From the NCBI GenBank assembly GCA_026195255.1, contig JAPHSS010000002.1:164843-228842 (forward strand): a DNA stretch of 64,000 bases, written 5' to 3'. Below, piece by piece: positions 36,906-45,455 of this stretch; position 1 is the first letter of the stretch; each line of letters begins with the position of its first letter. This DNA comes from Gammaproteobacteria bacterium (lineage in GTDB: Bacteria; Pseudomonadota; Gammaproteobacteria; SZUA-229). The position numbers were made by a program, and so were the translations under genes. Under the pieces are notes generated by a model. That model saw only the letters and a list, made by a program, of their open reading frames with translations, searched no databases and had not been told where the DNA came from.

Positions 36906-38033
36906 CTAGAACTGGTAACCAATAGCGAGGTTAAAGCCATCATAGTCACCGGCTTCATCATTTTGCAGCTGATAATCTGCCTTAAGAACAACATCTTCAT
37001 GTGGCCAGTAGTTGATGCCCACATCGGTTTGTGCCGCACCTTCTACAAATGTTGTTGCATTTTTCTGATAATCAATTTCGGTTTGACGTGCAAATACGCC
37101 AATTTTATCAGTGAATTTATATGATGCCTCTACAAGAAATCCATTCTGAGAATCAGCTGTTGTATTGATATCTACATCCCAGTCCGCATATAGAGCGGTA
37201 GCAGTGAATCCTGAGATTGTGTATCTAACATGTGCTTCAAGTAATACTGCGCTAACTTCATCAGCCGTTGTGCCTTGTGCTAAATCTGACTGGTATTGAG
37301 CAGTGCCTGCTAATTCCAGACCTGCGATGCCTGTGTATTTTACACGAGCGGTATAAGCCAGAGCATCAGCTGCTGCATTAGATACTTTTTGGCGACCACT
37401 ACGAATTACGCCATCTGCATTATACAAACCTGAAGTAATAGCAAGATCATAACTAATACCACTCGCTGAATTTGCAGAGTACATAACACCACCTTCCCAC
37501 CAGGTAGCTGGAATGATGTACTTTTCAACATTATTACGTTCTACGCCATAAAATGTGGGTGGTTCATGAGTTTCATTGATTATGCCAGCAGGCATCAGAA
37601 AAACACCGGCTTTGATGTTAGCCGTATCACTCGTATCAAACTCTATATAAGCCTGTTCAAGTTCAACTTCACCATTCTGTCCATCACCGGATACTGAATG
37701 CTCTAACTCTAGTTCAGAGAAAAAACGTATGTTGTCATTAAATTCATGAGCAAAGAATAAAACGAAGCGGTGAAAATCCATTTCTTTTTTCTCTGAGTTG
37801 TTTAAATCTGAGCTTAAATTGTTGTAATGTAACTCACCATAACCACCAATCGTTGTTGTACTCGAATAACTTGTTGAGTCTGGTGTGCTTTCCAGATTTG
37901 CTAAAATCTGACTATTTTCTGCTTTTAATTCATCAATTTGTTTTTGCAAACTGTCGAGGTCAGCTGCAAAAGAGCCGGTTGATGCGAGGCTTGCGGCAAT
38001 TGTTGTAGCAATTAAAGTCTTACGTAAACTCAT
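36906..38033 (-). CDS. Outer membrane porin (phosphate-selective porin-like)
   Basis: A 375-residue beta-barrel protein. Signal peptide (residues 1-23, LASTGSFAAD), a short coiled coil (LDSLQKQIDELKAENSQIL) used for trimer assembly in such porins, then repeated beta strands and a C-terminal aromatic end (IGYQF), the BAM recognition mark. It resembles porins of the OprO/P type. A Fur-box-like sequence lies about 100 bases upstream, so it is probably iron-regulated and may carry iron-related or general solutes (inference). Confidence 0.85.
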   Translation of the reverse strand: MSLRKTLIATTIAASLASTGSFAADLDSLQKQIDELKAENSQILANLESTPDSTSYSSTTTIGGYGELHYNNLSSDLNNSEKKEMDFHRFVLFFAHEFNDNIRFFSELELEHSVSGDGQNGEVELEQAYIEFDTSDTANIKAGVFLMPAGIINETHEPPTFYGVERNNVEKYIIPATWWEGGVMYSANSASGISYDLAITSGLYNADGVIRSGRQKVSNAAADALAYTARVKYTGIAGLELAGTAQYQSDLAQGTTADEVSAVLLEAHVRYTISGFTATALYADWDVDINTTADSQNGFLVEASYKFTDKIGVFARQTEIDYQKNATTFVEGAAQTDVGINYWPHEDVVLKADYQLQNDEAGDYDGFNLAIGYQF

Positions 38034-38128
38034 TCTTGTTAATCTCCAGATATTTGCCTGAACTATGTTTCGGGCTATGTTTCGGGTTATGTGTATTTTT
38101 AAAGTGAGGGCATTATATATATAATACT

Positions 38129-38152
38129 AATGCAAATGCAAATGGTTCTCAT
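38129..38152 (-). promoter_or_regulatory. Fur-box-like site upstream of the porin gene
   Basis: On the minus strand it reads ATGAGAACCATTTGCATT followed by TGCATT, close to gammaproteobacterial Fur sites of the form AATGAGAATNATTTGCATT. Lies 96-119 bases before the porin start, next to an AT-rich -10-like tract. Fur control is inferred. Confidence 0.5.
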
Positions 38153-38302
38153 GTAGATGCGCAAATAAAAATCATTCTTGTTATGGTGAGTAAGGATGTA
38201 ATAGGTTTTCTCAGCAGGTGTCTGAGTCAGAGCTTTTGCCTTGGGGTTTCGTAAGGTATTGTTTTATAAGGTTATTATGCCTGATTTTCTCAGAAGTACT
38301 CT

Positions 38303-38477
38303 TGTTCAGGTTTATCTCCATCGGGGAAAGACCGCCGCTTTATGGCGCTCTGTCCCCTGTGGTGACGCCATCAAGAGTTTTACGGAGTCGGTTTACTACA
38401 CTGTCAGCTCTTGATGGTATGGGTTAAGGGGACAGGGCGCCAAAAGGCGGCGGACTGTCCCCGATGGAGATGAATCA
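38303..38477. repeat. Palindromic repeat family A, copy 2
   Basis: About 175 bases sharing both arms and the centre with copies at 954 and 42035. The left arm holds CATCGGGGAAAGACCGCCG and the right arm CCCGATGGAGATG. The centre holds TCAAGAGTTTTACGGAGTCG and GATGGTATGGGTT. Intergenic, downstream of feoC. Confidence 0.85.
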
Positions 38478-38546
38478 TACGATCTTCGGTTGCAAGTTGT
38501 TTAAAAATTAGAAAAGCTGGCTACAGGGTGCTGCCGTTGAGAGGGT

Positions 38547-38768
38547 TCAATCAATCCATTGATAAAGTTCAATTGCTTCGGGTTCGCAACTATTACATCC
38601 TCCGCCGCAGGGAGTGCCCTGGGGCAGTTTTGTGATTTTGCCTTTACTAATCCATTGCTCAAGTATTGGTCGTAAGGCATCCTGTTCCATTTTAAATTCT
38701 AACGCCATATCACGTAGCGGTGCCTGTCCTTTGGTTTTTAGATAATCTCTGATATCAGTTAAAATCAT
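38547..38768 (-). CDS. feoC: Ferrous iron transport accessory protein FeoC
   Basis: A 73-residue winged-helix-like protein (LTDIRDYLKTKGQAPLRDMA) with a cysteine loop CGGGCNSC near residue 55, which in some FeoC proteins binds a [4Fe-4S] cluster. It regulates or stabilises FeoB. Its start overlaps the feoB stop by four bases, so it is translationally coupled to feoB. Confidence 0.88.
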   Translation of the reverse strand: MILTDIRDYLKTKGQAPLRDMALEFKMEQDALRPILEQWISKGKITKLPQGTPCGGGCNSCEPEAIELYQWID

Positions 38769-41137
38769 GCGGATACCTTTGTAAGCTTCTGGTTGGCGCG
38801 TCCTGCATAACGCATATAACTTATTGCAATAATTACGACCACTAAAATGGCGCTAATCCAGGCAGCTGAGCTTGCCGGGTGTTGATTAAATCGAGCCGCC
38901 TGATAAAACAGGGTAGATGCTGACCAGGCCATGCCGGTACTCCAGGCTAATGCAAACCACATCCAGCGTGCTCCGGCCTCACGGTATATCGCAGCGGTGG
39001 CTGCAACGCAAGGCGCATATAGAAGGATAAATAACAGGTAGGCAAATGCGCCTACCTGACCATCAAAACGTTTAACCATGGCGCCAAATGTGGCGCTATC
39101 GACATCCTGTTCGGTTGCAGCGGCAATTTGATCTGAGGTGCTGTCCAGAACGTTAAAACCAAGTGGATCGGTCAGGTTGTTTAATACATCTAGTAAGTTT
39201 ACGGGTATGGATTGTAGTGCTTCGCCCATTGAGTCAATAAGTGAAAATTCGGCTTCTTCAGATATTGTGGATACGGGCAAATCCATCTGGGAATAAATAG
39301 CGTCCAGTGTTCCAACAACCACTTCTTTAGCCAGCACACCTGTAAAGATGCCTACTGTTGCAGGCCAGTTGTCTTCTTCTATACCCATTGGTGAAAATAC
39401 CGGGGTAATGCCACGGCTAATGGCGCTTAATACGGAATCTTTCTGATCTTCATTACCAAAACTGCCATCAGTGCCCCATGAATTGAGGAAATTGATAACC
39501 AGTACCATAAGAATAATAATTTTACCCGCATCCACTAAAAAACCTTTTAAGCGAGACCAGGTACGAATTAACACATCTCTGGGTTTAGGTACATGATAGG
39601 TGGGTAGCTCCATGAGAAAAGGCGAGGCTTCTCCGGGCAGTAAGGTAGATTTAATAATAAATGCAGTAAAAATAGCGAATAATATACCGACTATATAAAG
39701 TAGAAATACAATATTCTGGCCACCCTCAGGAAAGAAAGCGGCCGCAAACAGGGCGTATACCGAGAGCCGGGCACCGCATGACATAAAGGGGGCCATCATG
39801 ACGGTAATGATACGTTCACGATGATTTTCCAGTGTACGGGTTGCCATAATAGAAGGCACATTACAGCCAAATCCGACAATAAGCGGTACAAACGCTTTTC
39901 CGGGTAAACCGAGAGAGCGCATAAAACGGTCTACCACAAAAGCCGCCCGCATCATGTAACCTGTACTCTCAACAAACGATAAAAACAGATATAAAAAACC
40001 AATGATCGGGATAAAAGTGGCAACTACCTGGACCCCTCCACCAAGGCCATTAGCGAGTATTACTCGTAACCAGTCGGGAACGCCCAGTGCGCCAAGCACC
40101 TCCCCAAAACCATCAATAAAAATAGCACCCGCTGTAATATCAAAAAAGTCGATAAAAGCGCCACCAAGATTGATGGTAAATAAAAACATCAGATAAATAA
40201 CAGTAAGAAATATCGGAATTCCAAGAAAGCGGTTTAAAACGATATTATCAATACGGTCAGAAAAGGAATATTGATAATTATCCGGTCGAGAGACAACAGA
40301 TTCTGTAACCTCACGAGCAAAACCATATCGGCAATCAGCTAATAAGATATCTATGTCTTCATTAGCATGCTGTTCAATTTTTTCACGTAATTCCCGGGCA
40401 TGATCCAGTATGGGTTGTTCAATGGTTTTAAAATCTTCAACCCCGGTATCACCATCTAAAATCTGCGCTGCCATCCAGCGGCAGTTTATATGTTCACAAT
40501 GCGGATGATCTTCCGGTAGTGAAGCAAGTAGTTCAGTTACAGCCTGTTCAATTTCACTGGAATAAGGTAGTTTTTGTGTGGGTGCCTGATGTTTTTCAGA
40601 TGCCTGTAGCACAACTTTCATCAAGTCTTCAATGCCAAGGCCTTTATGCGCTGCGATAGCAATAACCGGGCAACCAAATTTTTCAGCTAATACCTTTTGG
40701 TCTATCTCTATATCATGTGAACTAGCCAGATCCATCATATTTAAAGCAATGATCATGGGGACCTGCATTTCCAGCAGTTGGCCGCTTAAATAGAGGTTGC
40801 GTTCAAGGTTTGAGGCATTAATAACATTGACAATAAGGTCGGGTTCAGAAGATAAAATATAATCACGAGTCACTTTCTCATCAAGCGAGCGTGCACTATT
40901 ATCTAGCGAGTAAATGCCAGGTAAATCAACCACATCAAAAGGAATGTTCTGGTATTCGAACTGGCCTACTTTACGGTCAACTGTTACACCGGGCCAGTTA
41001 CCAATTTTCTGTCGGGAACCGGTGAGTATATTAAATAAAGTGGATTTTCCGCAATTGGGGTTTCCTAGCAAACCAATAGTATAGTGAGAGTTGCTATCAG
41101 GTGAGCCCTGATCTGTGTCACAGCAGTTTTTACTCAT
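38765..41137 (-). CDS. feoB: Ferrous iron transporter FeoB
   Basis: GTP-dependent Fe(II) importer of the inner membrane, 790 residues. The N-terminal G domain has GNPNCGKSTLF (G1), DLPGIYSL (G3) and NMMD (G4). A helical spacer and a C-terminal membrane domain follow, with two gate regions (FGCNVPSIMATR and PCVAATAAIYRE) carrying the conserved cysteines. Middle gene of feoA-feoB-feoC; a Fur box lies upstream of feoA. Length and motifs are normal. Confidence 0.97.
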   Translation of the reverse strand: MSKNCCDTDQGSPDSNSHYTIGLLGNPNCGKSTLFNILTGSRQKIGNWPGVTVDRKVGQFEYQNIPFDVVDLPGIYSLDNSARSLDEKVTRDYILSSEPDLIVNVINASNLERNLYLSGQLLEMQVPMIIALNMMDLASSHDIEIDQKVLAEKFGCPVIAIAAHKGLGIEDLMKVVLQASEKHQAPTQKLPYSSEIEQAVTELLASLPEDHPHCEHINCRWMAAQILDGDTGVEDFKTIEQPILDHARELREKIEQHANEDIDILLADCRYGFAREVTESVVSRPDNYQYSFSDRIDNIVLNRFLGIPIFLTVIYLMFLFTINLGGAFIDFFDITAGAIFIDGFGEVLGALGVPDWLRVILANGLGGGVQVVATFIPIIGFLYLFLSFVESTGYMMRAAFVVDRFMRSLGLPGKAFVPLIVGFGCNVPSIMATRTLENHRERIITVMMAPFMSCGARLSVYALFAAAFFPEGGQNIVFLLYIVGILFAIFTAFIIKSTLLPGEASPFLMELPTYHVPKPRDVLIRTWSRLKGFLVDAGKIIILMVLVINFLNSWGTDGSFGNEDQKDSVLSAISRGITPVFSPMGIEEDNWPATVGIFTGVLAKEVVVGTLDAIYSQMDLPVSTISEEAEFSLIDSMGEALQSIPVNLLDVLNNLTDPLGFNVLDSTSDQIAAATEQDVDSATFGAMVKRFDGQVGAFAYLLFILLYAPCVAATAAIYREAGARWMWFALAWSTGMAWSASTLFYQAARFNQHPASSAAWISAILVVVIIAISYMRYAGRANQKLTKVSA

Positions 41138-41149
41138 GAAAAGCTCGGT

Positions 41150-41401
41150 TTAAACCGCACACACCATAATTTGCTGAGACATGCCGTCGCCAATAGCGAT
41201 GCGGCTGGCATCAAACCCAACCACGGTAGCGTTGCCTCTACGTTGTATGATATGTAGACGGGAATTGATGCTAACGCCCATACTAACCAGGCGTTTTTTA
41301 AGTTGTTTATCAGCATTAACACAGGTTACGCGCACCAGATCACCGGGTCTGGCGCGAGCCAGAGAGTAATTTGAATCGGTACTGTGTGTAATATCTGTCA
41401 T
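41150..41401 (-). CDS. feoA: Ferrous iron transport protein FeoA
   Basis: Small SH3-like protein that works with FeoB in Fe(II) uptake. The open frame starts at a GTG at 41413; the ATG at 41401 (MTDITHSTDS) is chosen as more usual, giving 83 residues. Family core: ARPGDLVRVTCVNA, KKRLVSMGVSINS and SRIAIGDGMSQQIMV. It is 12 bases before feoB. A Fur box lies about 60 bases upstream. Confidence 0.9.
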   Translation of the reverse strand: MTDITHSTDSNYSLARARPGDLVRVTCVNADKQLKKRLVSMGVSINSRLHIIQRRGNATVVGFDASRIAIGDGMSQQIMVCAV

Positions 41402-41461
41402 TGATAACTTCACTTGAAATTAGTTAATGTAGGCAGTTTAATTGAATTGGGTGTTGTTGGC

Positions 41462-41480
41462 AATGATAACTATTATCATT
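41462..41480. promoter_or_regulatory. Fur box upstream of feoABC
   Basis: The 19-base sequence AATGATAACTATTATCATT is a perfect inverted repeat (AATGATAA-CTA-TTATCATT) and very close to the Fur consensus GATAATGATAATCATTATC. It lies about 61-79 bases before the feoA start, so iron-repressed expression of feoABC is strongly suggested. Confidence 0.85.
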
Positions 41481-41526
41481 AGTATTGATGTTAATCATAA
41501 AAAGTGTGGTTTTTAGGGAAGGGGGC

Positions 41527-42000
41527 TTAACCAGGTTTGTGTTGTTTGGCGGCGGCTAATACTTCTTCTACGTGACCTTTTACCCTCACATTCGTCCACT
41601 CTTCTCTTAATATCCCTTTGCAATCAATTAAAAAAGTGCTGCGGACTATCCCCATATACTCACGACCATAGTTTTTTTTAAGTTTTATTACATCAAATAA
41701 CTTACATAACTCTTCATCAGGGTCAGATAATAGATCAAAGGGGAACTCATGTTTGGCTTTGAAGTTGGTGTGGACTCGAACAGAGTCGCGTGAAACACCT
41801 AAAACAACTGTTTTTGCGCGTTTGAATCGGGCGTAGTTATCTCGAAAATCCTGACCCTCCTGTGTGCAACCCGGTGTATTGTCTTTTGGGTAAAAGTAGA
41901 TGACCAGATTTTTACCCTTGAAATCTTTAAGGCTGATGTTTTGATCACCCGTTGCTTCGGCGGTGAAGGCGGGTACTTTTTTGTTTAAAGTTAAAGGCAT
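41527..42000 (-). CDS. bcp: Peroxiredoxin Bcp (PrxQ family)
   Basis: Thiol peroxidase that reduces hydrogen peroxide and alkyl hydroperoxides using thioredoxin. The 157-residue protein has peroxidatic Cys45 in TPGCTQEG and the following FRDNYARF helix. The second cysteine five residues later found in E. coli Bcp is absent. Other cysteines are farther away (LCKLF, IDCKG), so it may be a 1-Cys or atypical 2-Cys form. It lies downstream of gcvR, separated by a family A repeat, matching the E. coli dapA-gcvR-bcp locus. Confidence 0.93.
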   Translation of the reverse strand: MPLTLNKKVPAFTAEATGDQNISLKDFKGKNLVIYFYPKDNTPGCTQEGQDFRDNYARFKRAKTVVLGVSRDSVRVHTNFKAKHEFPFDLLSDPDEELCKLFDVIKLKKNYGREYMGIVRSTFLIDCKGILREEWTNVRVKGHVEEVLAAAKQHKPG

Positions 42001-42034
42001 AAATTTTCCAGAAATAAGGCGGTTGTTTTTACAT

Positions 42035-42222
42035 TGTCAGGCACATCTCCCTCGGGGAAAGGACGCTGCCCATTTTTAAGTGGTATGGGGCGTCCTGTCC
42101 CCTTAGCCTATACCACCAAGAGTTTTACGGAGTCGATTCACTACACTATCAGCGCATAGTGGTATGGGTTTAGGGGACGGAGCGCAGAAAACGCGGTCCA
42201 TCCCCGAGGGAGACGTGCCATA
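42035..42222. repeat. Palindromic repeat family A, copy 3
   Basis: About 188 bases between bcp and gcvR. The arms start with CATCTCCCTCGGGGAAAGG and end CCATCCCCGAGGGAGACG. The core TACCACCAAGAGTTTTACGG and the segment CACTATCAGCGCATAGTGG are shared with copy 1. It separates two genes that are adjacent in E. coli. Confidence 0.88.
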
Positions 42223-42231
42223 GTTGTGCTC

Positions 42232-42759
42232 TTATATAGCAGCTTTAAACTCTACATCCATACTAAGTTCATCACACACAGCTGCAAAATCACTCTCTAC
42301 CTGTTCAATGATCTGCCCGGACGGTATATCAACCAGCATATTCACAGTGAACATCGGTGTGCCGGTATGCGGGGCATGGTTACTATCAGTTTGCATGTTG
42401 ACAATATTAATGCTGTGTTGAGAAAGATAACGGGCAAGTTTATGTACAATGCCTGGATTATCCATGCCTTCTACTGCTATTTTATACCGCGCGAATTGAT
42501 CATTGTCACTGCTACTTGTAGTGGGTTTGATTAATACATTTAAATTGAGCGAAGTAAAAAGTGAGTCTTTTTGCTGGTTTAAAGCGTCAATGGATGTGTC
42601 GTTACCGGTAACCAGCAACATAACAGCAAATTCGCCCCCCAGCACACTCATGCGGCTATCTTGAATATTTAGGCCGGCATTAAGTAATACTTCTGTGAGT
42701 TCATTTACAATGCCAGGACGGTCTGCGCCTATGGCAGTGATTACGAGTGATCGATTCAT
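42232..42759 (-). CDS. gcvR: Glycine cleavage system transcriptional repressor GcvR (two ACT domains)
   Basis: A 175-residue protein with two ACT domains: TAIGADRPGIVNELTEVLL at the start and VEGMDNPGIVHKLARYLS in the second half. GcvR represses the gcv operon by binding GcvA when glycine is low. The position between bcp and dapA, divergent from dapA, matches E. coli and makes this the orthologue, in contrast to the paralogue at 3901. The start lies 286 bases from dapA. Confidence 0.88.
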   Translation of the reverse strand: MNRSLVITAIGADRPGIVNELTEVLLNAGLNIQDSRMSVLGGEFAVMLLVTGNDTSIDALNQQKDSLFTSLNLNVLIKPTTSSSDNDQFARYKIAVEGMDNPGIVHKLARYLSQHSINIVNMQTDSNHAPHTGTPMFTVNMLVDIPSGQIIEQVESDFAAVCDELSMDVEFKAAI

Positions 42760-42982
42760 TTGATGTCTTTAATTTGTGGCTGTTAGTTGATACTTATTAA
42801 AACTAAAAGAAAAAGAAAACGCAAATTATTAATAAAATGGCTTAATGTTATATGAGTGGTAGTTATACTCAGTATTCATTTTCTTTATTTTTTGTTTAAA
42901 CAGTAAGATTTACTGAGTAGTTATTATGCGGTTTATCTTGTAAAAAAAGACCCTACAAAGTACTATTTCCGGCTTGATTTAG

Positions 42983-43012
42983 CAGCTCTATACCTTTAAA
43001 TATATAGAGCTG
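42983..43012 (+). promoter_or_regulatory. Leader hairpin upstream of dapA
   Basis: Perfect 10-bp stem CAGCTCTATA/TATAGAGCTG with a 10-base loop, followed by TTTCTA. It ends 32 bases before the dapA start codon and could act in the 5' leader. No known riboswitch fold was recognised. Confidence 0.4.
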
Positions 43013-43044
43013 TTTCTATCCGTAATTTCTTAAAGGCAACAAAC

Positions 43045-43920
43045 ATGTTTCGTGGCAGTATGGTGGCATTAGTCACACCCATGCACTTAGATGGCTCGGT
43101 CGATTTCGACAGTTTGAGCCAGTTGGTAGAGTTTCATATTGAAAATGGTACAAGCGCTATCGTTTCAATGGGTACAACGGGTGAATCAGCTACTCTGGAT
43201 GAAAAAGAGCATTGTGAAGTGATTCGTCAAACGGTAGAAATGGCGAATAATCGCTTACCTGTTATTGCAGGTACCGGCGCTAACTCTACTACTGAAGCGA
43301 TTACTTTGACCCGCTGTGCCATGCAGGCTGGTGCGGATGCCTGTTTGTTGGTCACGCCTTACTATAACAAACCGACCCAGGAAGGTTTATACCTGCACCA
43401 TAAGTTAATAGCTGAGACAGTTCCTGTGCCACAGATTTTATATAACGTACCAGGTCGCACGGCCTGTGATATGTTGCCAGAAACGGTTGCCAGATTATCT
43501 AAAGTATCAAATATCATTGGTATAAAAGAGGCGACAGGCGAGCTGTCCCGCTTGACTCAAATTCGTGAATTATGTGGCGAAAATTTTGATATCTTTTCAG
43601 GAGATGATGAAACAGGAACCGAATTTATGTTACAGGGCGGAAACGGTGTTATTTCTGTTACTAATAATGTTGCACCAAAAGCTATGGCTGATATGTGTGA
43701 GGCGGCGTTAGCGGGTAATAGAAAATTAGCACTGGAACTAAATCAGTCTTTAACCGGTCTGCATAATGAACTGTTTGTTGAGGCAAACCCAATTCCTGTG
43801 AAATGGGCATTAACCGAGATGGGTAAAATTCCTGAAGGTATTAGATTGCCGCTTACTATTTTATCTGAGCAATATCATGAAAAGCTTCGTGAAGCTATGC
43901 GTCAGGCGGGCGTGCTGTAA
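43045..43920 (+). CDS. dapA: 4-hydroxy-tetrahydrodipicolinate synthase
   Basis: First committed step of lysine and diaminopimelate synthesis, joining pyruvate and aspartate semialdehyde. The 291-residue (beta/alpha)8 enzyme has the Schiff-base lysine in [10 protein letters not shown], the catalytic Tyr in [11 protein letters not shown] and the NVPGRT loop. Start at 43045 follows AAAGGCAAC. It is directly upstream of bamC (two bases apart), as in E. coli. Confidence 0.97.
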   Translation: MFRGSMVALVTPMHLDGSVDFDSLSQLVEFHIENGTSAIVSMGTTGESATLDEKEHCEVIRQTVEMANNRLPVIAGTGANSTTEAITLTRCAMQAGADACLLVTPYYNKPTQEGLYLHHKLIAETVPVPQILYNVPGRTACDMLPETVARLSKVSNIIGIKEATGELSRLTQIRELCGENFDIFSGDDETGTEFMLQGGNGVISVTNNVAPKAMADMCEAALAGNRKLALELNQSLTGLHNELFVEANPIPVKWALTEMGKIPEGIRLPLTILSEQYHEKLREAMRQAGVL

Positions 43921-43922
43921 TT

Positions 43923-45056
43923 ATGTTTAAAAATTTATTACCTGATAATTTATCGAGCACTGTAATTTTAATAATTTCTTTTACTATAGTGGGTTGTAGT
44001 TCAGATGGTGAAGAGCGCCCACAATATCTGGATGCCAATTCGGTACGGGCACTGGAGATTCCTCCAAAATTGACCAGTCCGGACACTCAGGGTGCCCTGC
44101 GTTTACCCGAGCCTTCTGAAAAAGCCAGGTCAGGTGAAAGCACAGTGATTGCCCCTGTATTTACTGGCTTTGAGTTAAAAAATGACTCACGACTTTACTG
44201 GCTCGAAATTGATAAGCCCGTTGCTGAAGTATGGGCTTCATTACCGGGATTTCTGTCATCAGAAGGTATTGAAGTTGATCGTGTAGAAGAGCTGCTGGGT
44301 TTTATTGATACTAGCTGGATGAGTGAATACCAGGTGACTTACAATTCGCAAGGGTCGAGTAGCTGGTTTAGTGGGTTTTCTCCTGATTATAAAGATCGTT
44401 TTAGAATCAGGGTAGAAGCTGGTCAGCGTAAGAACATGACACGTATGTTTATCAATCATCGCGGATTACAAATAAGTGTTGCTAATGATATTACCGAATG
44501 GGTACAGAGAGACTCAGAGCCATTTTTAGAGCGTGAAATATTGTATCGCTATGTTTTGTTTAGCGGAATCAATAAATCAGGGGCGACTGAATTACTTGCT
44601 TCATATAACAGTTATCAACCCAGGATAAACAAGGTTGACGAGACTGCGAGTGAGTTTGATGTTAAAGGTGATGCTGAAACTATCTGGATGCGCCTTCAGG
44701 TGGCGATGGATCGTTTAGGTGTCGATATTGTTAAAAGTAATAGAGAGACTGCTAGCCTGACGGTTAAGGTTGGTAATTTGAAACTTACTGAACAACCAGC
44801 AGAAGATAAGAGTGGCTGGTTCAGCGGTTTATTTAGTGGCAAAGATGTTGTGGTTGATGAAGATGAAGGGTTTGAATCTTCTGAATACAAGGAAAAACAG
44901 CTGGAGATCGCCCCCGAAGATATGATGGTTCTCAAGTTGAAACAAATTGCCGGCGTTAGTGCCAGTAAGATAAAGATTAGTCAGGCAGATGGTTCGGATA
45001 TTAAAGAAACCCAGGCATTCGAGTTTAGGGATGCCTTGTTGAGACAAATGAAGTAA
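43923..45056 (+). CDS. bamC: Outer membrane protein assembly factor BamC (lipoprotein)
   Basis: BAM-complex lipoprotein. The 377-residue product has a lipobox FTIVGC (Cys25), an unstructured stretch (to about residue 100, ALEIPPKLTSP) that binds BamD, and two helix-grip domains (about 95-215 and 235-375). The family motif LEIPPKL is present. Downstream of dapA as in E. coli; purC, the usual next gene there, is missing. The linker between the domains is rich in Asp/Glu. Confidence 0.9.
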   Translation: MFKNLLPDNLSSTVILIISFTIVGCSSDGEERPQYLDANSVRALEIPPKLTSPDTQGALRLPEPSEKARSGESTVIAPVFTGFELKNDSRLYWLEIDKPVAEVWASLPGFLSSEGIEVDRVEELLGFIDTSWMSEYQVTYNSQGSSSWFSGFSPDYKDRFRIRVEAGQRKNMTRMFINHRGLQISVANDITEWVQRDSEPFLEREILYRYVLFSGINKSGATELLASYNSYQPRINKVDETASEFDVKGDAETIWMRLQVAMDRLGVDIVKSNRETASLTVKVGNLKLTEQPAEDKSGWFSGLFSGKDVVVDEDEGFESSEYKEKQLEIAPEDMMVLKLKQIAGVSASKIKISQADGSDIKETQAFEFRDALLRQMK

Positions 45057-45455
45057 CTGATTGAAGTGATTTGTGTACCTCGGTTTATTTAATAAGCGAA
45101 GCCTGTTTTTCAGGCAAGGTACACATCCTGCATTAGAGAAAATAGAAAAAGGCATAGTTGATAAAAAAACAGGTTTTCACAAAATGTATTTATTAAAGAG
45201 CTCGTAGAAGCTGGTATTTGCGTCACGACTTAGTGAAGACGAAAAAATAAATTAAATGCATTATTAACCCCAGCTAAAATTTTTAAGTATGATTTTGGTG
45301 GGGGCTTTTATAGCAGGTGAAAATTTTCTAGAAATAATATAAAACTGAAAAATATATTCAGTAATTGAATCAGCAACCAACCCGGAGTCAGATGTAATGG
45401 ATGAGACTCAGGTTGACTAGTTTACTTAATTAATTAATTTACAGTGAGATTCAAT
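45057..45455. other. Intergenic region between bamC and metallo-hydrolase
   Basis: A 399-base non-coding gap. A nested hairpin lies at 45072-45125: outer stem TGTGTACCT/AGGTACACA and inner stem GCCTG/CAGGC with a T5 loop, possibly a terminator for dapA-bamC. The rest is AT-rich, with a TTAATTAATTAATT run at 45426-45439 before the next gene. No gene was seen. Confidence 0.55.

Larger units (their letters stand above)
38034..38546. other. Intergenic region between porin and feoC
   Basis: A 513-base non-coding gap. It contains the porin promoter region with a Fur-like box (38129-38152), an AT-rich stretch (around 38113-38127), a GTTTCGGG repeated unit at 38066-38087 and palindromic repeat family A copy 2 (38303-38477). 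No ORF was supported. Confidence 0.7.

Noticed and set aside
42790..42830. Third copy of palindromic element B (AGAAAAAGAAAACGCAAAT)
   Set aside because: Only a short similarity to the left arm of copy 1; no paired right arm or central hairpin.
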